From a virus: a stretch of DNA of 39,584 nucleotides. The stretch lies in the IMG/VR virus record IMGVR_UViG_3300031251_000059, positions 1 through 39,584 of that record; one strand, 5' to 3'. Of this stretch, positions 1-7,760 are shown in pieces. Position 1 is the first letter of the stretch; each line of letters opens with the position of its first letter. The notes under the pieces were generated by a model that was not told the DNA's origin, ran no database searches, and was given only the letters and a program-made list of their open reading frames with translations. Both the position numbers and the translations under genes were made by a program.

Positions 1-117
1 GATGCGATGCACCGGGCCCTCGACCTGTTAGTGGATGAGGTCCTCGGCGAACTCTCGACGCCGCTCGACGGGTCCGAACCCGACGCGCACGCACCCGCAC
101 ACGAGGACCCGGCGTGA
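1..117 (+). CDS. terminase small subunit, C-terminal 38 codons (redundant copy)
   Basis: This frame is open from base 1 and ends at the TGA at 115-117. It encodes the same last 38 residues as the complete gene at 38881-39471, because of the end overlap. It should be merged with that gene when the genome is circularised, and it is not a separate gene. The stop overlaps the GTG of the large subunit as GTGA, so the two terminase subunits are probably translationally coupled. Confidence 0.93.
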   Translation, partial: DAMHRALDLLVDEVLGELSTPLDGSEPDAHAPAHEDPA

Positions 118-230
118 TCGACCTCGCCAGATACTCGGCGCCCGTCGCCGACGTGGCGGCCCGGTTCCTCGAGGCGCTTCGCCCGTCAACTCGGCTCACG
201 ATCTCGCAGTTCGCCGACGCCGAACTTGTC
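1..230. repeat. terminal direct repeat (copy 1 of 2)
   Basis: Bases 1-230 are repeated at 39355-39584. I aligned both copies by eye and found one difference: C at 128 against T at 39482. The difference is at the third base of TerL codon 5 (GCC/GCT, both Ala). The overlap implies a circular or terminally redundant molecule of about 39,354 bp, linearised inside the terminase operon. It is most simply an assembly overlap of a circular contig; a true packaged terminal repeat cannot be excluded. Confidence 0.95.
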
Positions 231-2021
231 GTCACGTCGGGCCCGCTGGCCGGTACGAAGTGGCGCACCGATACGGCGCCGTATCAACGCGGGATTCTCG
301 ACGCCTTTCTCGAACCCGGCGTCGAGTTTGTGATCGTGTGCAGTTCGGCCCAGGTCGGTAAAACGTCGCTGACGCTGGCCGTTGTGGCGTATCACGTGGT
401 ACACGACCCGTGTTCGATCCTCGTGATCGCGCCGACCGTGCAACCGATGGCGCAAGATTGGTCGAAAAATCGCCTCGAACCCTTGATCGCCGCGTCGCCC
501 GCCCTGGCCGGCGTGTTCGCGAAACGTCGGGCGAAGGATGCGAGCAATACCGTCCTTGCGAAAACCTTTCGCGGCGGGTCGCTCTCGATTGGCGGCGCGA
601 ACTCGGCGGCCGGCCTGGCCTCGAGAACGATCCGGTTACTGATTCTCGACGAAGTCGACCGGTACCCGACGGAACAACGCGGCGAAGGATCGACGATCTC
701 GATCGCGCTGAAACGGACGGCAACGTTCCTCGGCAGTCGGCGGATCTTCATGGTTTCGACGCCGACACAAAAGGATGCACCGATCGACACGTGGCACCGA
801 CGCGGCGATCAACGCGTGTTCGAGGTACCGTGCCCGGCGTGCGGGTCGCTGTTCGCGTTCGAGTGGGCACAGGTCCGATGGATCAACGGCGATCCCTCGA
901 CGGCCCTGATTCACTGTCCGCATTGCGATCACGGCCTCGACGATCCGGCACGCGCCGACGCGTTGCGCGCCGGCGCCTGGACGCCGACACAACCGGACCG
1001 ACCCGAAACGAACATCGTGTCGTTCCATTTATGGGAAGCGATGTCACCGTTCGCGCGTCTATCCGAGATCGTCGCGACATTTCTACGGGCCCGGGCCGCG
1101 CAACTCGCCGGCGACCGGTCCGAACTTCACACGTTCATCAACACGGCCCTCGGGCAAGTGGTCGACGATGTCGAAAAGGGCGACGGCCTCGACGCCGAGG
1201 CGCTACTCGAGCGGCGCGAACCGTTCGACGCCGATGTTCCCGCTGGCGCGTGCGTGCTCACCGCCGGAATCGACGTGCAGGACGATCGGCTCGAGGTCCT
1301 CGTGATCGCGTGGGGTCCATCCGAGGAATGTTGGATCGTTGATCGCCGCACGTGCGACGGCGACACGTCACAGTCGGCGCCGTGGTCGGCGCTCGACGCC
1401 GTCCTCGATCGACGGTATCGACACGCATCCGGCCCGTTGCTCGGGATCGCCGCGGCCTGTATCGACTCGGGCGGCCACCGGACCGGCGAGGTCTACGCCT
1501 ACGGGCAACGCCGCGCCGCGCGTGGGCTGTACGTGATTAAAGGCGACTCGGGCGCCAGGGCGATTATCGAAAAGGCGTCGCCGATACAAAAGGGCGCCGG
1601 CGGGCGCCGCGTGAAACTGTTCCCGGTCGGCGTCGACTCCGCCAAAGCGTTGATCATGGGGCGCCTCAGAGTCGAGGCCGGCCCCGGCGCGATCCATTTC
1701 CCGGACGCCGACTGGATCGATCGCGCGTTTTTCGACGAACTCACGTCAGAACGCCAGTTCAAGCGGTACACGAAGGGGCGCGCGGTCCTCGAGTGGCGCA
1801 AGATTCGCACCCGCAACGAGGCGCTCGATTGTTTCGTGTACGCGATCGCCGCGTTGCGAATCTGGCGACCGTCATTCGAACAGGCCGCGGCGCACCTGGC
1901 CGCCGAGGCCGCGGCCCTCACGCACGCCACGCCGACATCGGCGCCGCACGTGCCGACCGCACAGGCCGCGCGGCCGTGGATTGCGCCGCGTCGGGATTGG
2001 TTCCGGGGGTCCCGTGTGTAA
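114..2021 (+). CDS. terminase large subunit, lambda GpA family
   Basis: This is the DNA-packaging motor and nuclease that cuts concatemers and drives DNA into the prohead by ATP hydrolysis. The 635-residue length matches lambda gpA (641 residues). The ATPase half shows a Walker A-like loop SSAQVGKTS at residues 77-85 and Walker B LLILDE at 175-180. Two CxxC pairs follow (C240/C243 and C268/C271), probably a zinc ribbon. The C-terminal nuclease half has acidic residues in conserved-looking strands: D387 in GIDVQD, D451 in CIDSGG and D572 in LDCFVYA. The GTG start at 114 overlaps the TerS stop and is the natural coupled start. GpA-type terminases usually act at cos sites, which suggests cohesive ends (inference). 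Packaging family assignment is secure; subfamily is not. Confidence 0.95.
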   Translation: MIDLARYSAPVADVAARFLEALRPSTRLTISQFADAELVVTSGPLAGTKWRTDTAPYQRGILDAFLEPGVEFVIVCSSAQVGKTSLTLAVVAYHVVHDPCSILVIAPTVQPMAQDWSKNRLEPLIAASPALAGVFAKRRAKDASNTVLAKTFRGGSLSIGGANSAAGLASRTIRLLILDEVDRYPTEQRGEGSTISIALKRTATFLGSRRIFMVSTPTQKDAPIDTWHRRGDQRVFEVPCPACGSLFAFEWAQVRWINGDPSTALIHCPHCDHGLDDPARADALRAGAWTPTQPDRPETNIVSFHLWEAMSPFARLSEIVATFLRARAAQLAGDRSELHTFINTALGQVVDDVEKGDGLDAEALLERREPFDADVPAGACVLTAGIDVQDDRLEVLVIAWGPSEECWIVDRRTCDGDTSQSAPWSALDAVLDRRYRHASGPLLGIAAACIDSGGHRTGEVYAYGQRRAARGLYVIKGDSGARAIIEKASPIQKGAGGRRVKLFPVGVDSAKALIMGRLRVEAGPGAIHFPDADWIDRAFFDELTSERQFKRYTKGRAVLEWRKIRTRNEALDCFVYAIAALRIWRPSFEQAAAHLAAEAAALTHATPTSAPHVPTAQAARPWIAPRRDWFRGSRV

Positions 2022-2226
2022 GGCCCGGCACCCGACGCCGAAGTTCGCCTGTCCGCGGTGCGGCGCCTACGTGGCGCGTGTGAAGGATTCGCGCCCGCTC
2101 GTACGACGGGACGGCGTCGAACGGCGCCGGGAGTGCGTCGCGTGCGGGTTCCGATTCACGACACAGGAAACGATCGTCGGGCCGCGCCAGGTTGGCCCTG
2201 GGCCCTCAAATCGCCACAACCGATAG
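2014..2226 (+). CDS. stand-alone NrdR-like zinc-ribbon protein
   Basis: This 70-residue protein starts at GTG 2014, inside the end of TerL, behind a GGGGG ribosome binding site. Its core reads like the N-terminal zinc ribbon of the ribonucleotide-reductase repressor NrdR. It has C13/C16 and C41/C44 pairs, a K-DSRP segment (residues 24-28), then RRRECVACGFRFTTQE (37-52). Bacterial NrdR continues into an ATP-cone domain of about 100 residues; that domain is absent here. The gene lies between TerL and the gpW-like gene, so a role in head assembly or in late gene control is equally possible. A nucleic-acid-binding function is likely from the fold, but the target is unknown. Small zinc proteins recur through this genome. 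Confidence 0.8.
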   Translation: MCKARHPTPKFACPRCGAYVARVKDSRPLVRRDGVERRRECVACGFRFTTQETIVGPRQVGPGPSNRHNR

Positions 2227-2281
2227 TGGTTCGACCGCGTCGAGTCAGTTTCAGAATGGATCCTCGAAAGGATCCAAACGT

Positions 2282-2488
2282 ATGAATCCGACCCAGGCCG
2301 ACGTGGACGCCATGTACCAACAGATCGTTTCGGCCGGCGGGGCCTCTGTGATCCGTGAGGGTAATTCGGAGGTTCGGTTCGAGACGAACACGGAACGCCT
2401 CAAAGTGATCTCGATGCTACAGGCACGGGTCGACGCGCAAACCGGGATCGTGCGTACGCGATTCGCGGCGACCTCGAAGGGGTTCTAA
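2282..2488 (+). CDS. head-tail joining protein, gpW-like
   Basis: A 68-residue protein starting at ATG 2282 behind an AAAGGAT ribosome binding site at 2267-2273. It has the layout of lambda gpW: an N-terminal helix, a short beta hairpin (about residues 24-38, containing EVRFET), then a helix with LKVISMLQARVDAQTG and a basic, disordered tail. gpW completes the portal vertex after DNA packaging so that the tail can attach. Size (lambda gpW is 68 residues) and position directly before the portal support the call, as in lambda, where W lies between A and B. The two proteins share only weak identity by eye, so the family call rests on order, size and pattern. Confidence 0.8.
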   Translation: MNPTQADVDAMYQQIVSAGGASVIREGNSEVRFETNTERLKVISMLQARVDAQTGIVRTRFAATSKGF

Positions 2489-2490
2489 CC

Positions 2491-4032
2491 GTGGCCGCGC
2501 CTCCCGGGATTGTCGATCGCGTGATCGGGTCCGTTTCGCCGGCCTGGCAGTTACGGCGGATCCGCGCGCGCCACGCGGCCGACCTCCTACAACGGCATTA
2601 CGAGGCGGCGAACGTCGGGCGCCGCACGCAAGGATGGGCGCAAGCTGGCACGGACGCGAACACGGCGAACGCCGGCGCCGCGCTCGCACGTGTGCGGAAC
2701 GTCGCGCGCGATCTCGTGCGGAACAACGGATACGCCGAGTCCGCGTTGACGACGATCGCCGATCATGCGATCGGATGGGGTATTTCGCCGCGACTCGGCA
2801 AGGCCTCAAACGCGGCGCTCGACGCCTGGCGCAAGTGGGCCGAGTCGACCGATTGCGACGCCGACGGCCGTTGCGATTTCTACGGCCTCCAAAAATTGAT
2901 CATGCGGTCGATCGTCGAGTCGGGCGAGGTCCTGATTCGTCGGCGCCGGCGCCTGGCCTCGGACGGGTTCGCCCTCCCGATGCAATTGCAAGTCCTCGAG
3001 GCCGATTTCCTCGACGCCTCGAGAACCGCGCAATTGCCGAACGGCGGCAAGATCATACAGGGCGTCGAATTCGATCCCATCGGGCGCCGCGTGGCGTACT
3101 GGCTGTTCCCGAAACACCCGGGCGCGGCGATCATCAATACCGTACAAGCCTCTCTGTTTCCGGCGTCGGCGCGGGTCGACGCGGCCGAAATTCTCCATAT
3201 CTACAAACCGAATCGGCCCGGCCAGGTCCGGGCGATCACGTGGTTTGCGCCCGTGCTCGTGCGGTTTAAGGATTTCGACGAGTACGAGGACGCGGCGCTG
3301 ATGAAAGCAAAGATCGCCGCGTGCCTGGCCGTGGTTACGTCTGACGTGGACGGATCGAACATGCCGCTCGGCACGGCCGACCCGTCGACCGAACCGGAGA
3401 TCGATACGCTCTCGCCTGGCGCGATCTTGAACATCGCACCGGGCCGTACCGTCGAAGTCGTGCAACCGCCGAACTCGGGCGACTATCCCGAATTCTCGAA
3501 AGTGTCCCTGCGGGCGATCGCAACCGGCCTCGGCGTCACGTATGAGGACCTCACCGGCGATTATCAGAACTTGCCGTTTTCCGCGGCCCGGATGTCCCGG
3601 TTACGGCATTGGGCGCGCGTTGAGGATTGGCGTTGGCGGTTGATCGTGCCGCAGTTGTGCGCGCCCGTGTGGAAGTGGGCGATGCAGGATGCGTTCCTGT
3701 TGACCGGCGTGCAGGGGCCCGACGTGATCGAATGGACGGCGCCGCCGTTGCCGATGCTCGATCCCGACAAGGAAGGCCTCGCGTACATGCGAAACGTGCG
3801 GGCCGGGTTGCAAACCCTCAGTGAAGCCATTCGGGAACGCGGCGGCGATCCGCGTACGCAGCTCGAGGAAATGGCCGCCGACAACAAGCTGCTCGACGAA
3901 CTCGGGATCGTCCTCGACTCCGATCCGCGATACATGACACAGGCCGGCCAGGCGCAACCCGCGCCGACCACGACGGCCTCGAGCGCCGGGGCCGAGGCGC
4001 CCGCGATCGCAGGGTCCGAGGTCGGCGCGTGA
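2491..4032 (+). CDS. portal protein, lambda gpB family
   Basis: This 513-residue protein forms the dodecameric ring at one capsid vertex through which DNA enters and leaves. Length is close to lambda gpB (533). Family-like features are an N-terminal helical segment, the region around residues 80-100 (ARDLVRNNGYAESALTTIAD), the stem/clip region with EILHIYKPNRPGQVRAITW (about residues 231-249), and the segment TYEDLTGDYQNLPFSAARMS (about 350-369). GTG 2491 follows the gpW-like stop by two bases. The C-terminus is Ala/Thr/Pro-rich. The stop overlaps the next gene as GTGA. Lambda gpB is trimmed at its N-terminus by the protease; whether this occurs here cannot be seen. Confidence 0.93.
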   Translation: MAAPPGIVDRVIGSVSPAWQLRRIRARHAADLLQRHYEAANVGRRTQGWAQAGTDANTANAGAALARVRNVARDLVRNNGYAESALTTIADHAIGWGISPRLGKASNAALDAWRKWAESTDCDADGRCDFYGLQKLIMRSIVESGEVLIRRRRRLASDGFALPMQLQVLEADFLDASRTAQLPNGGKIIQGVEFDPIGRRVAYWLFPKHPGAAIINTVQASLFPASARVDAAEILHIYKPNRPGQVRAITWFAPVLVRFKDFDEYEDAALMKAKIAACLAVVTSDVDGSNMPLGTADPSTEPEIDTLSPGAILNIAPGRTVEVVQPPNSGDYPEFSKVSLRAIATGLGVTYEDLTGDYQNLPFSAARMSRLRHWARVEDWRWRLIVPQLCAPVWKWAMQDAFLLTGVQGPDVIEWTAPPLPMLDPDKEGLAYMRNVRAGLQTLSEAIRERGGDPRTQLEEMAADNKLLDELGIVLDSDPRYMTQAGQAQPAPTTTASSAGAEAPAIAGSEVGA

Positions 4033-4277
4033 TCGTGAGCAAGGCCGATCGCGCTCAGTTTCGCGATCAACTCACCCGACGCCGCGGGCGCCCGCGTGTG
4101 TACGAGGGCACGGTCGAACGCGTAATGATTCGAATCCCGGCGCCACTCTACGATCGCCTCGACCGCGCGGCCCGTACGCGCGATCTATCCGTGCCCGACG
4201 TGATTCGTCACTTATTGACGGCGCGCCTCGAGGCCCTCGAGGACCGGGGCCCTGCCGGCGGATTTTCGGCAACGTAA
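4029..4277 (+). CDS. ribbon-helix-helix DNA-binding protein
   Basis: An 82-residue basic protein starting at GTG 4029, overlapping the portal stop; GTG 4035 is an alternative. Residues about 33-68 form an Arc/CopG-type ribbon-helix-helix: a strand VMIRIPAPL, then two helices YDRLDRAARTR and SVPDVIRHLLTARLEAL. Such proteins dimerise through the strand and bind DNA with it. There is no toxin-like partner beside it, so an antitoxin role is not supported. Its place between portal and capsid suggests a late-gene regulator or a DNA-organising role (inference). The N-terminus is Arg-rich and probably disordered. Confidence 0.75.
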   Translation: MIVSKADRAQFRDQLTRRRGRPRVYEGTVERVMIRIPAPLYDRLDRAARTRDLSVPDVIRHLLTARLEALEDRGPAGGFSAT

Positions 4278-4307
4278 AATCGGCCCTCCCTCCGCGCGCA
4301 GCACGCT

Positions 4308-6368
4308 GTGGGCGTGAATCCCGAACCGCAGATCGTAGAACTGCCGCCTCTCGATCGTCGGGCCGACGTTGGACACGTCAACGCCGATACCCGCACGGTC
4401 GATCTTGTGTTTTCCACGGGCGCCGCGGTCGATCGCACCGATTACTGGACGGGCAAGCGGTACCGAGAGGTCCTCAGTATGGACCCGAAGGCGGTACGCC
4501 TCGATCGACTCAACGCCGGCGCGCCTCTGCTCGATTCCCATTCCTCGTATTCGCTCGATTCCGTCATGGGCGCCGTTGTGGACGGGTCGGCGAGTGTGTC
4601 GAAGGGCGCCGGGCGCGCGTCGGTTCGGTTCTCGAAACGCGCGGCCGTGGATCCCGTGTTTCAGGACGTGACCGACGGGATCATCCGGTCCGTGTCGGTC
4701 GGGTACCGGGTGCACAAGTTCGAGGAATCGCAGGGCGCCGACGGCGTCCTCGTGCGTACGGCCCTCGATTGGGAACCGTACGAAGTTTCGCTCGTCGCGA
4801 TGCCGGCCGATGTCGGCGCGCGCGTGCGATCGGGCGACAAGGGAACGGACGTCAATTTGTGCGTGATTGTCACGCGCGAAGTATCAGAGGACACAAGCAT
4901 GGCAACCGAAACGAAGGCTGCACCGACCACCGAACCGCCGGCGACGCCGGCCACTCGGGCCGCCGAACCCGCGGCGCCCGCGGCGCCCGCTGTCGACGTG
5001 GCCGCCGTTCGGGCCGAGGAACGCGCCCGCGCACTCACGATCCGCACGTCGGCGAAAGTGGTTGGCCTGGTCGACGAGGCGTTCGTGGACGGGTTGATCG
5101 GATCCGACAAGAGCCTGGACGCGTGCCGCGCCGAGATCATCAACGAACTGGAGGCGCGGCAGCGTAAGACGCCGAACACCGACCACCGGCACACGGCCGG
5201 GATCGTCGCCGGCGAGGACGAACGCGACAAGTTCGGCCGCGGCGTCGGCGCGTGGCTGCTTCACAAGGCCGGCCTGGCGCCGCAGTTCGCCCGCCTGGCC
5301 GAACAGGGCAAGGTCGACAAGCTCGAGGACCCGGGCGAGTACCGCGGCCTCTCGCTCATGGACCTGGCGCGCCTGTGCCTGGACCGTGCGAACGTGCGGA
5401 CGCGCGGCCTCGACAAGATGCAGGTCGCCGCGCTCGCGTTCACGACGCGCGACGGCGGGATCATGCAGTCGACCTCCGATTTCGCCGTGCTGCTCGAGAA
5501 CGTGATGCACAAGGTTCTGCAGATGGCGTACGGGATCACGCCGGACACATGGCGCCGGTTCTGTGCTCAGAGCACGGTGCCCGATTTCCGCGCGTCGAGT
5601 CGGTACCGCATGGGCTCGCTCTCGGTTCTCGACTCGCTCACCGAGAACGGCGAATTCAAGAACAAGCCGATCAACGACGTCGAAAAGGCGACGATCACGG
5701 CGACCACGAAGGGCAACATCATCGGGATCACGCGTGCCATGATCGTGAACGATGACATGGCCGCGTTCACGCGGTTGCTGTCCATGCTCGGCCGCGCCGC
5801 GGCGCTCTCGATCGAGGCCGACGTGTACAACCTGATCGGGCTGAACTCGGGCCTCGGTCCGACTCAGTCGGATTCACAACCCTTGTTCCACGCGAACCGC
5901 TCGAACGTCTCGACCGGCGCCGCCTTGTCGGCCGCGGCGATCGACGCCGACCGCGTCGTGATGGCACAACAGAAGGAACCGAACGGCAACGACTACACGA
6001 ACCTCAAGCCCTCGATCCTGCTCGTACCGATCGGCCTCGGCGGCGTCGCTCGCGTGATCAACATCTCGCAGTACGACCCGGACAACATCAGCGGCGCGTC
6101 AAGCAAGGCGACCATGAAGCCGAACGTCGTTGCCGGCCTGTTCGCCGACGTGGTCGACACGCCGCGCCTCACGGGCACGCGCCGGTATCTGTTCGCCGAC
6201 CCGTCCCAGGCGCCCGTGATCGAGGTCGCGTTCCTCGAGGGCGCGCCGGCGCCGGTCCTCGAGTCTCAGGATGGCTGGAGATCGGACGGCGCCGAAATGC
6301 GCGTTCGATTCGACTACGGGGTCGCGGCGATCGACTGGCGCGGCGCCGTCACGAACGCTGGCGTGTAA
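4308..6368 (+). CDS. prohead protease-major capsid protein fusion
   Basis: One 686-residue frame joins two normally separate head proteins. Residues about 20-170 resemble the HK97/Mu-type prohead serine protease: H78 in LLDSHSSYSLDSVMG and the SVSVGY segment (S128 or S130) are the likely catalytic pair. Residues about 198-285 are Ala/Pro-rich then helical, like a scaffold or delta domain. Residues about 300-686 look like an HK97-fold capsid subunit, with SVLDSLTENGEFK, EADVYNLIGLNSG and the C-terminal RVRFDYGVAAIDWRGAV. Protease/capsid fusions are known in phages with GpA terminases. The upstream GTG 4308 (or 4314) has no clear ribosome binding site. An internal ATG at 4899 could give capsid protein alone. 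Self-cleavage after assembly is expected from the family. Confidence 0.9.
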   Translation: MGVNPEPQIVELPPLDRRADVGHVNADTRTVDLVFSTGAAVDRTDYWTGKRYREVLSMDPKAVRLDRLNAGAPLLDSHSSYSLDSVMGAVVDGSASVSKGAGRASVRFSKRAAVDPVFQDVTDGIIRSVSVGYRVHKFEESQGADGVLVRTALDWEPYEVSLVAMPADVGARVRSGDKGTDVNLCVIVTREVSEDTSMATETKAAPTTEPPATPATRAAEPAAPAAPAVDVAAVRAEERARALTIRTSAKVVGLVDEAFVDGLIGSDKSLDACRAEIINELEARQRKTPNTDHRHTAGIVAGEDERDKFGRGVGAWLLHKAGLAPQFARLAEQGKVDKLEDPGEYRGLSLMDLARLCLDRANVRTRGLDKMQVAALAFTTRDGGIMQSTSDFAVLLENVMHKVLQMAYGITPDTWRRFCAQSTVPDFRASSRYRMGSLSVLDSLTENGEFKNKPINDVEKATITATTKGNIIGITRAMIVNDDMAAFTRLLSMLGRAAALSIEADVYNLIGLNSGLGPTQSDSQPLFHANRSNVSTGAALSAAAIDADRVVMAQQKEPNGNDYTNLKPSILLVPIGLGGVARVINISQYDPDNISGASSKATMKPNVVAGLFADVVDTPRLTGTRRYLFADPSQAPVIEVAFLEGAPAPVLESQDGWRSDGAEMRVRFDYGVAAIDWRGAVTNAGV
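4886..4901 (+). promoter_or_regulatory. internal ribosome binding site and start codon inside the protease-capsid fusion
   Basis: An AGAGGA Shine-Dalgarno-like motif (about 4887-4892) lies six bases before an in-frame ATG at 4899. It sits exactly where the protease domain ends and the Ala/Pro-rich linker begins. Initiation here would produce a 489-residue scaffold-capsid protein without protease. This would let the phage make many capsid subunits per protease, much as lambda makes Nu3 from inside gene C. The motif is seen directly; its use is inferred. Confidence 0.5.
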
Positions 6369-6390
6369 CGCCGGCGACTCACGATTGACA

Positions 6391-6427
6391 CTCGAGGGCC
6401 TCCGGGCCCGGCCTCGAGGCCCTCGAG
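6391..6427 (+). terminator. strong hairpin after the capsid gene
   Basis: CTCGAGGGCCT at 6391-6401 is repeated as its exact reverse complement at 6417-6427, around a 15-base loop; GGCCTCGAGGCC at 6410-6421 is an alternative perfect palindrome. It lies 23 bases after the capsid stop in a 120-base gap. No T-run follows, so it is more likely an attenuator or an mRNA 3'-end stabiliser than a classical intrinsic terminator. The rest of 6369-6488 holds only the next ribosome binding site. Confidence 0.55.
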
Positions 6428-6488
6428 CACGATTCGACAACCACGGCGCCGGCGGCGGGCCTCATACGCCGCAACGAGGGATCGAGCA

Positions 6489-6821
6489 ATGGCAAAGACT
6501 TACGTGCAGGACGGCGACATCCTCACGCTGGCGGCTCCCTACAGCGTCACGCCGGGCGGCGGCGCAAAGATCGGATCGATCATCGGGATCGCCCTGGACA
6601 CGACGGCAAGCGGCGCGACCGGCGATTTCGCCGTCGAGGGCGTGTTCATCGTCCCGAAAAACTCGGCCGAGGCCTGGACGGTCGGCGTCCTGCTCTATTG
6701 GGACGACACGAACAAGGTGTTCACGATCACCAGTTCGGGCAACACGAAGGCGGGCGTCGCGACCGTCGCCGCGGCGAACCCGTCCTCGACCGGGTACTGT
6801 CGCCTGAACGGCGCGTTCTAA
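6489..6821 (+). CDS. DUF2190-type capsid decoration (cement) protein
   Basis: A 110-residue protein starting at ATG 6489. It has the DUF2190 pattern: an N-terminal MAKTYVQDGDILTLAAP strand, a Gly-rich loop, GSIIGIALDTTASGATGDFAVEGVFIVPK in the middle, then AWTVGVLLYWDDTNKVFTI and a short C-terminal strand. DUF2190 proteins are found directly after the capsid gene in many siphophages. They are thought to trimerise on the capsid surface and stabilise it, like lambda gpD. The position immediately downstream of the capsid fusion, past a hairpin, supports this. Expression is expected to be high. Database entries sometimes mislabel this family as RecA-like; nothing of that is visible here. Confidence 0.82.
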   Translation: MAKTYVQDGDILTLAAPYSVTPGGGAKIGSIIGIALDTTASGATGDFAVEGVFIVPKNSAEAWTVGVLLYWDDTNKVFTITSSGNTKAGVATVAAANPSSTGYCRLNGAF

Positions 6822-6840
6822 ATCCGAGAGGGCGGGATCA

Positions 6841-7185
6841 ATGCCGACGCTAACACAGAAGGCGCTCGTCGCGGATCTCGCCCTCGCGGCACACGGCGTG
6901 CCGATTACGGTCACACTCCCGGACGCGGGCGGTACGTACACCGACGCCGGGATCTGGCTCGACCCGATCGACGAACCGCAACCGTACGGCCACGACTACG
7001 GCCGACGCGAACCACGCCGGGCCCTGAAGATCCGGCGCACGGTCGCACACGAGGCGATCCCGCGTGGCGCGACGATCACGGCCGCGGATCGCCTGGACGC
7101 CTCGGCGCGCACGTATCGGGTGGACGGCCTCGTGCACCCGGACGATCCCATGTGGACGGTTCTCTCGTTGACAGTGCTCGCATGA
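6841..7185 (+). CDS. head-tail joining protein, gpFII-like (putative)
   Basis: A 114-residue protein starting at ATG 6841 behind GAGGGCGGGATCA. The predicted character is almost all beta: VPITVTLPDAG, YTDAGIWLDPIDE, RALKIRRTVAHEAIPRGATITAADRL, then TYRVDGLVHPDDPMWTVLSLTVLA. Lambda gpFII (117 residues) and related head-closure proteins share this length, the beta-barrel pattern and this position between decoration protein and tail genes. The protein would sit at the neck, joining gpW-like and tail-terminator rings. The stop overlaps the next ATG. No catalytic motif is visible. Confidence 0.65.
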   Translation: MPTLTQKALVADLALAAHGVPITVTLPDAGGTYTDAGIWLDPIDEPQPYGHDYGRREPRRALKIRRTVAHEAIPRGATITAADRLDASARTYRVDGLVHPDDPMWTVLSLTVLA

Positions 7186-7760
7186 TCACCGTACAGATCG
7201 ACGACCTCGAACAGTTGACGATCGACCTGGCGCAGTATCCCGATCGTGTGGATACCGCGATGGTGCGCGCGTTGAACCGCGCGATCCTCGCGGCTCGTAC
7301 CGCGATGGTCAAAGAGGTTGCCGCCGATACGGGCCTGAAGTCGGCCGCCGTCAAAGCCGCGATGATTATGAAGAACGCCACGCGGGCCGATCCCTCGTGC
7401 GAACTCGGCGCGGGAACCAAACGGATCCCGTTGATCCAGTTCAACGCCAAGGGCCCGGAACCCTCGCGCGGGAAGGGGCGCGGCGTCACCTACAAGATCG
7501 GCACGTCGCCGAGGACCGCGATCGCGAACGCGTTCATCGCGACCGTTGGCGCCGGGCACCGGGGCGCGTTCGTCCGCACGGGCAAGGGCCGACTCCCGAT
7601 CAAAGAACTGGCCGGTCCGTCACTCGGGCACGTGTTCGCGAAATACCGGCCGATCGGCCTGGCGCGGGCCCAGGATTCGTTTACAACGACATTCGCGCAC
7701 GAGATCGACCTCGCCACGCCGGACGGCGACACGAGCGTACCCGATGACACCACCGATTGA
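7182..7760 (+). CDS. minor tail protein Z (gpZ-like)
   Basis: A 192-residue protein starting at ATG 7182, which overlaps the preceding stop as ATGA. It resembles lambda gpZ (192 residues) and Mu-type neck proteins: VRALNRAILAARTAMVKEVAADTGLK near residues 28-53, a middle region with a Ser/Gly/Lys-rich loop, then FVRTGKGRLPIKELAGPSL (about 126-144) before a long C-terminal helix. gpZ is needed for correct joining or completion of the tail. In lambda the order is FII-Z-U-V, and the same order is kept here, which strengthens the calls of the neighbours. Confidence 0.85.
   Translation: MITVQIDDLEQLTIDLAQYPDRVDTAMVRALNRAILAARTAMVKEVAADTGLKSAAVKAAMIMKNATRADPSCELGAGTKRIPLIQFNAKGPEPSRGKGRGVTYKIGTSPRTAIANAFIATVGAGHRGAFVRTGKGRLPIKELAGPSLGHVFAKYRPIGLARAQDSFTTTFAHEIDLATPDGDTSVPDDTTD

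Noticed and set aside
410-1342. 310-codon plus-strand open frame inside terL
   Set aside because: It is a shadow of TerL: Arg-rich, low-complexity product with no start signal. GC-rich third positions remove stops from other frames.
4029-4277. Antitoxin of a toxin-antitoxin pair
   Set aside because: The ribbon-helix-helix protein has no toxin-like neighbour. The flanking genes are portal and capsid.
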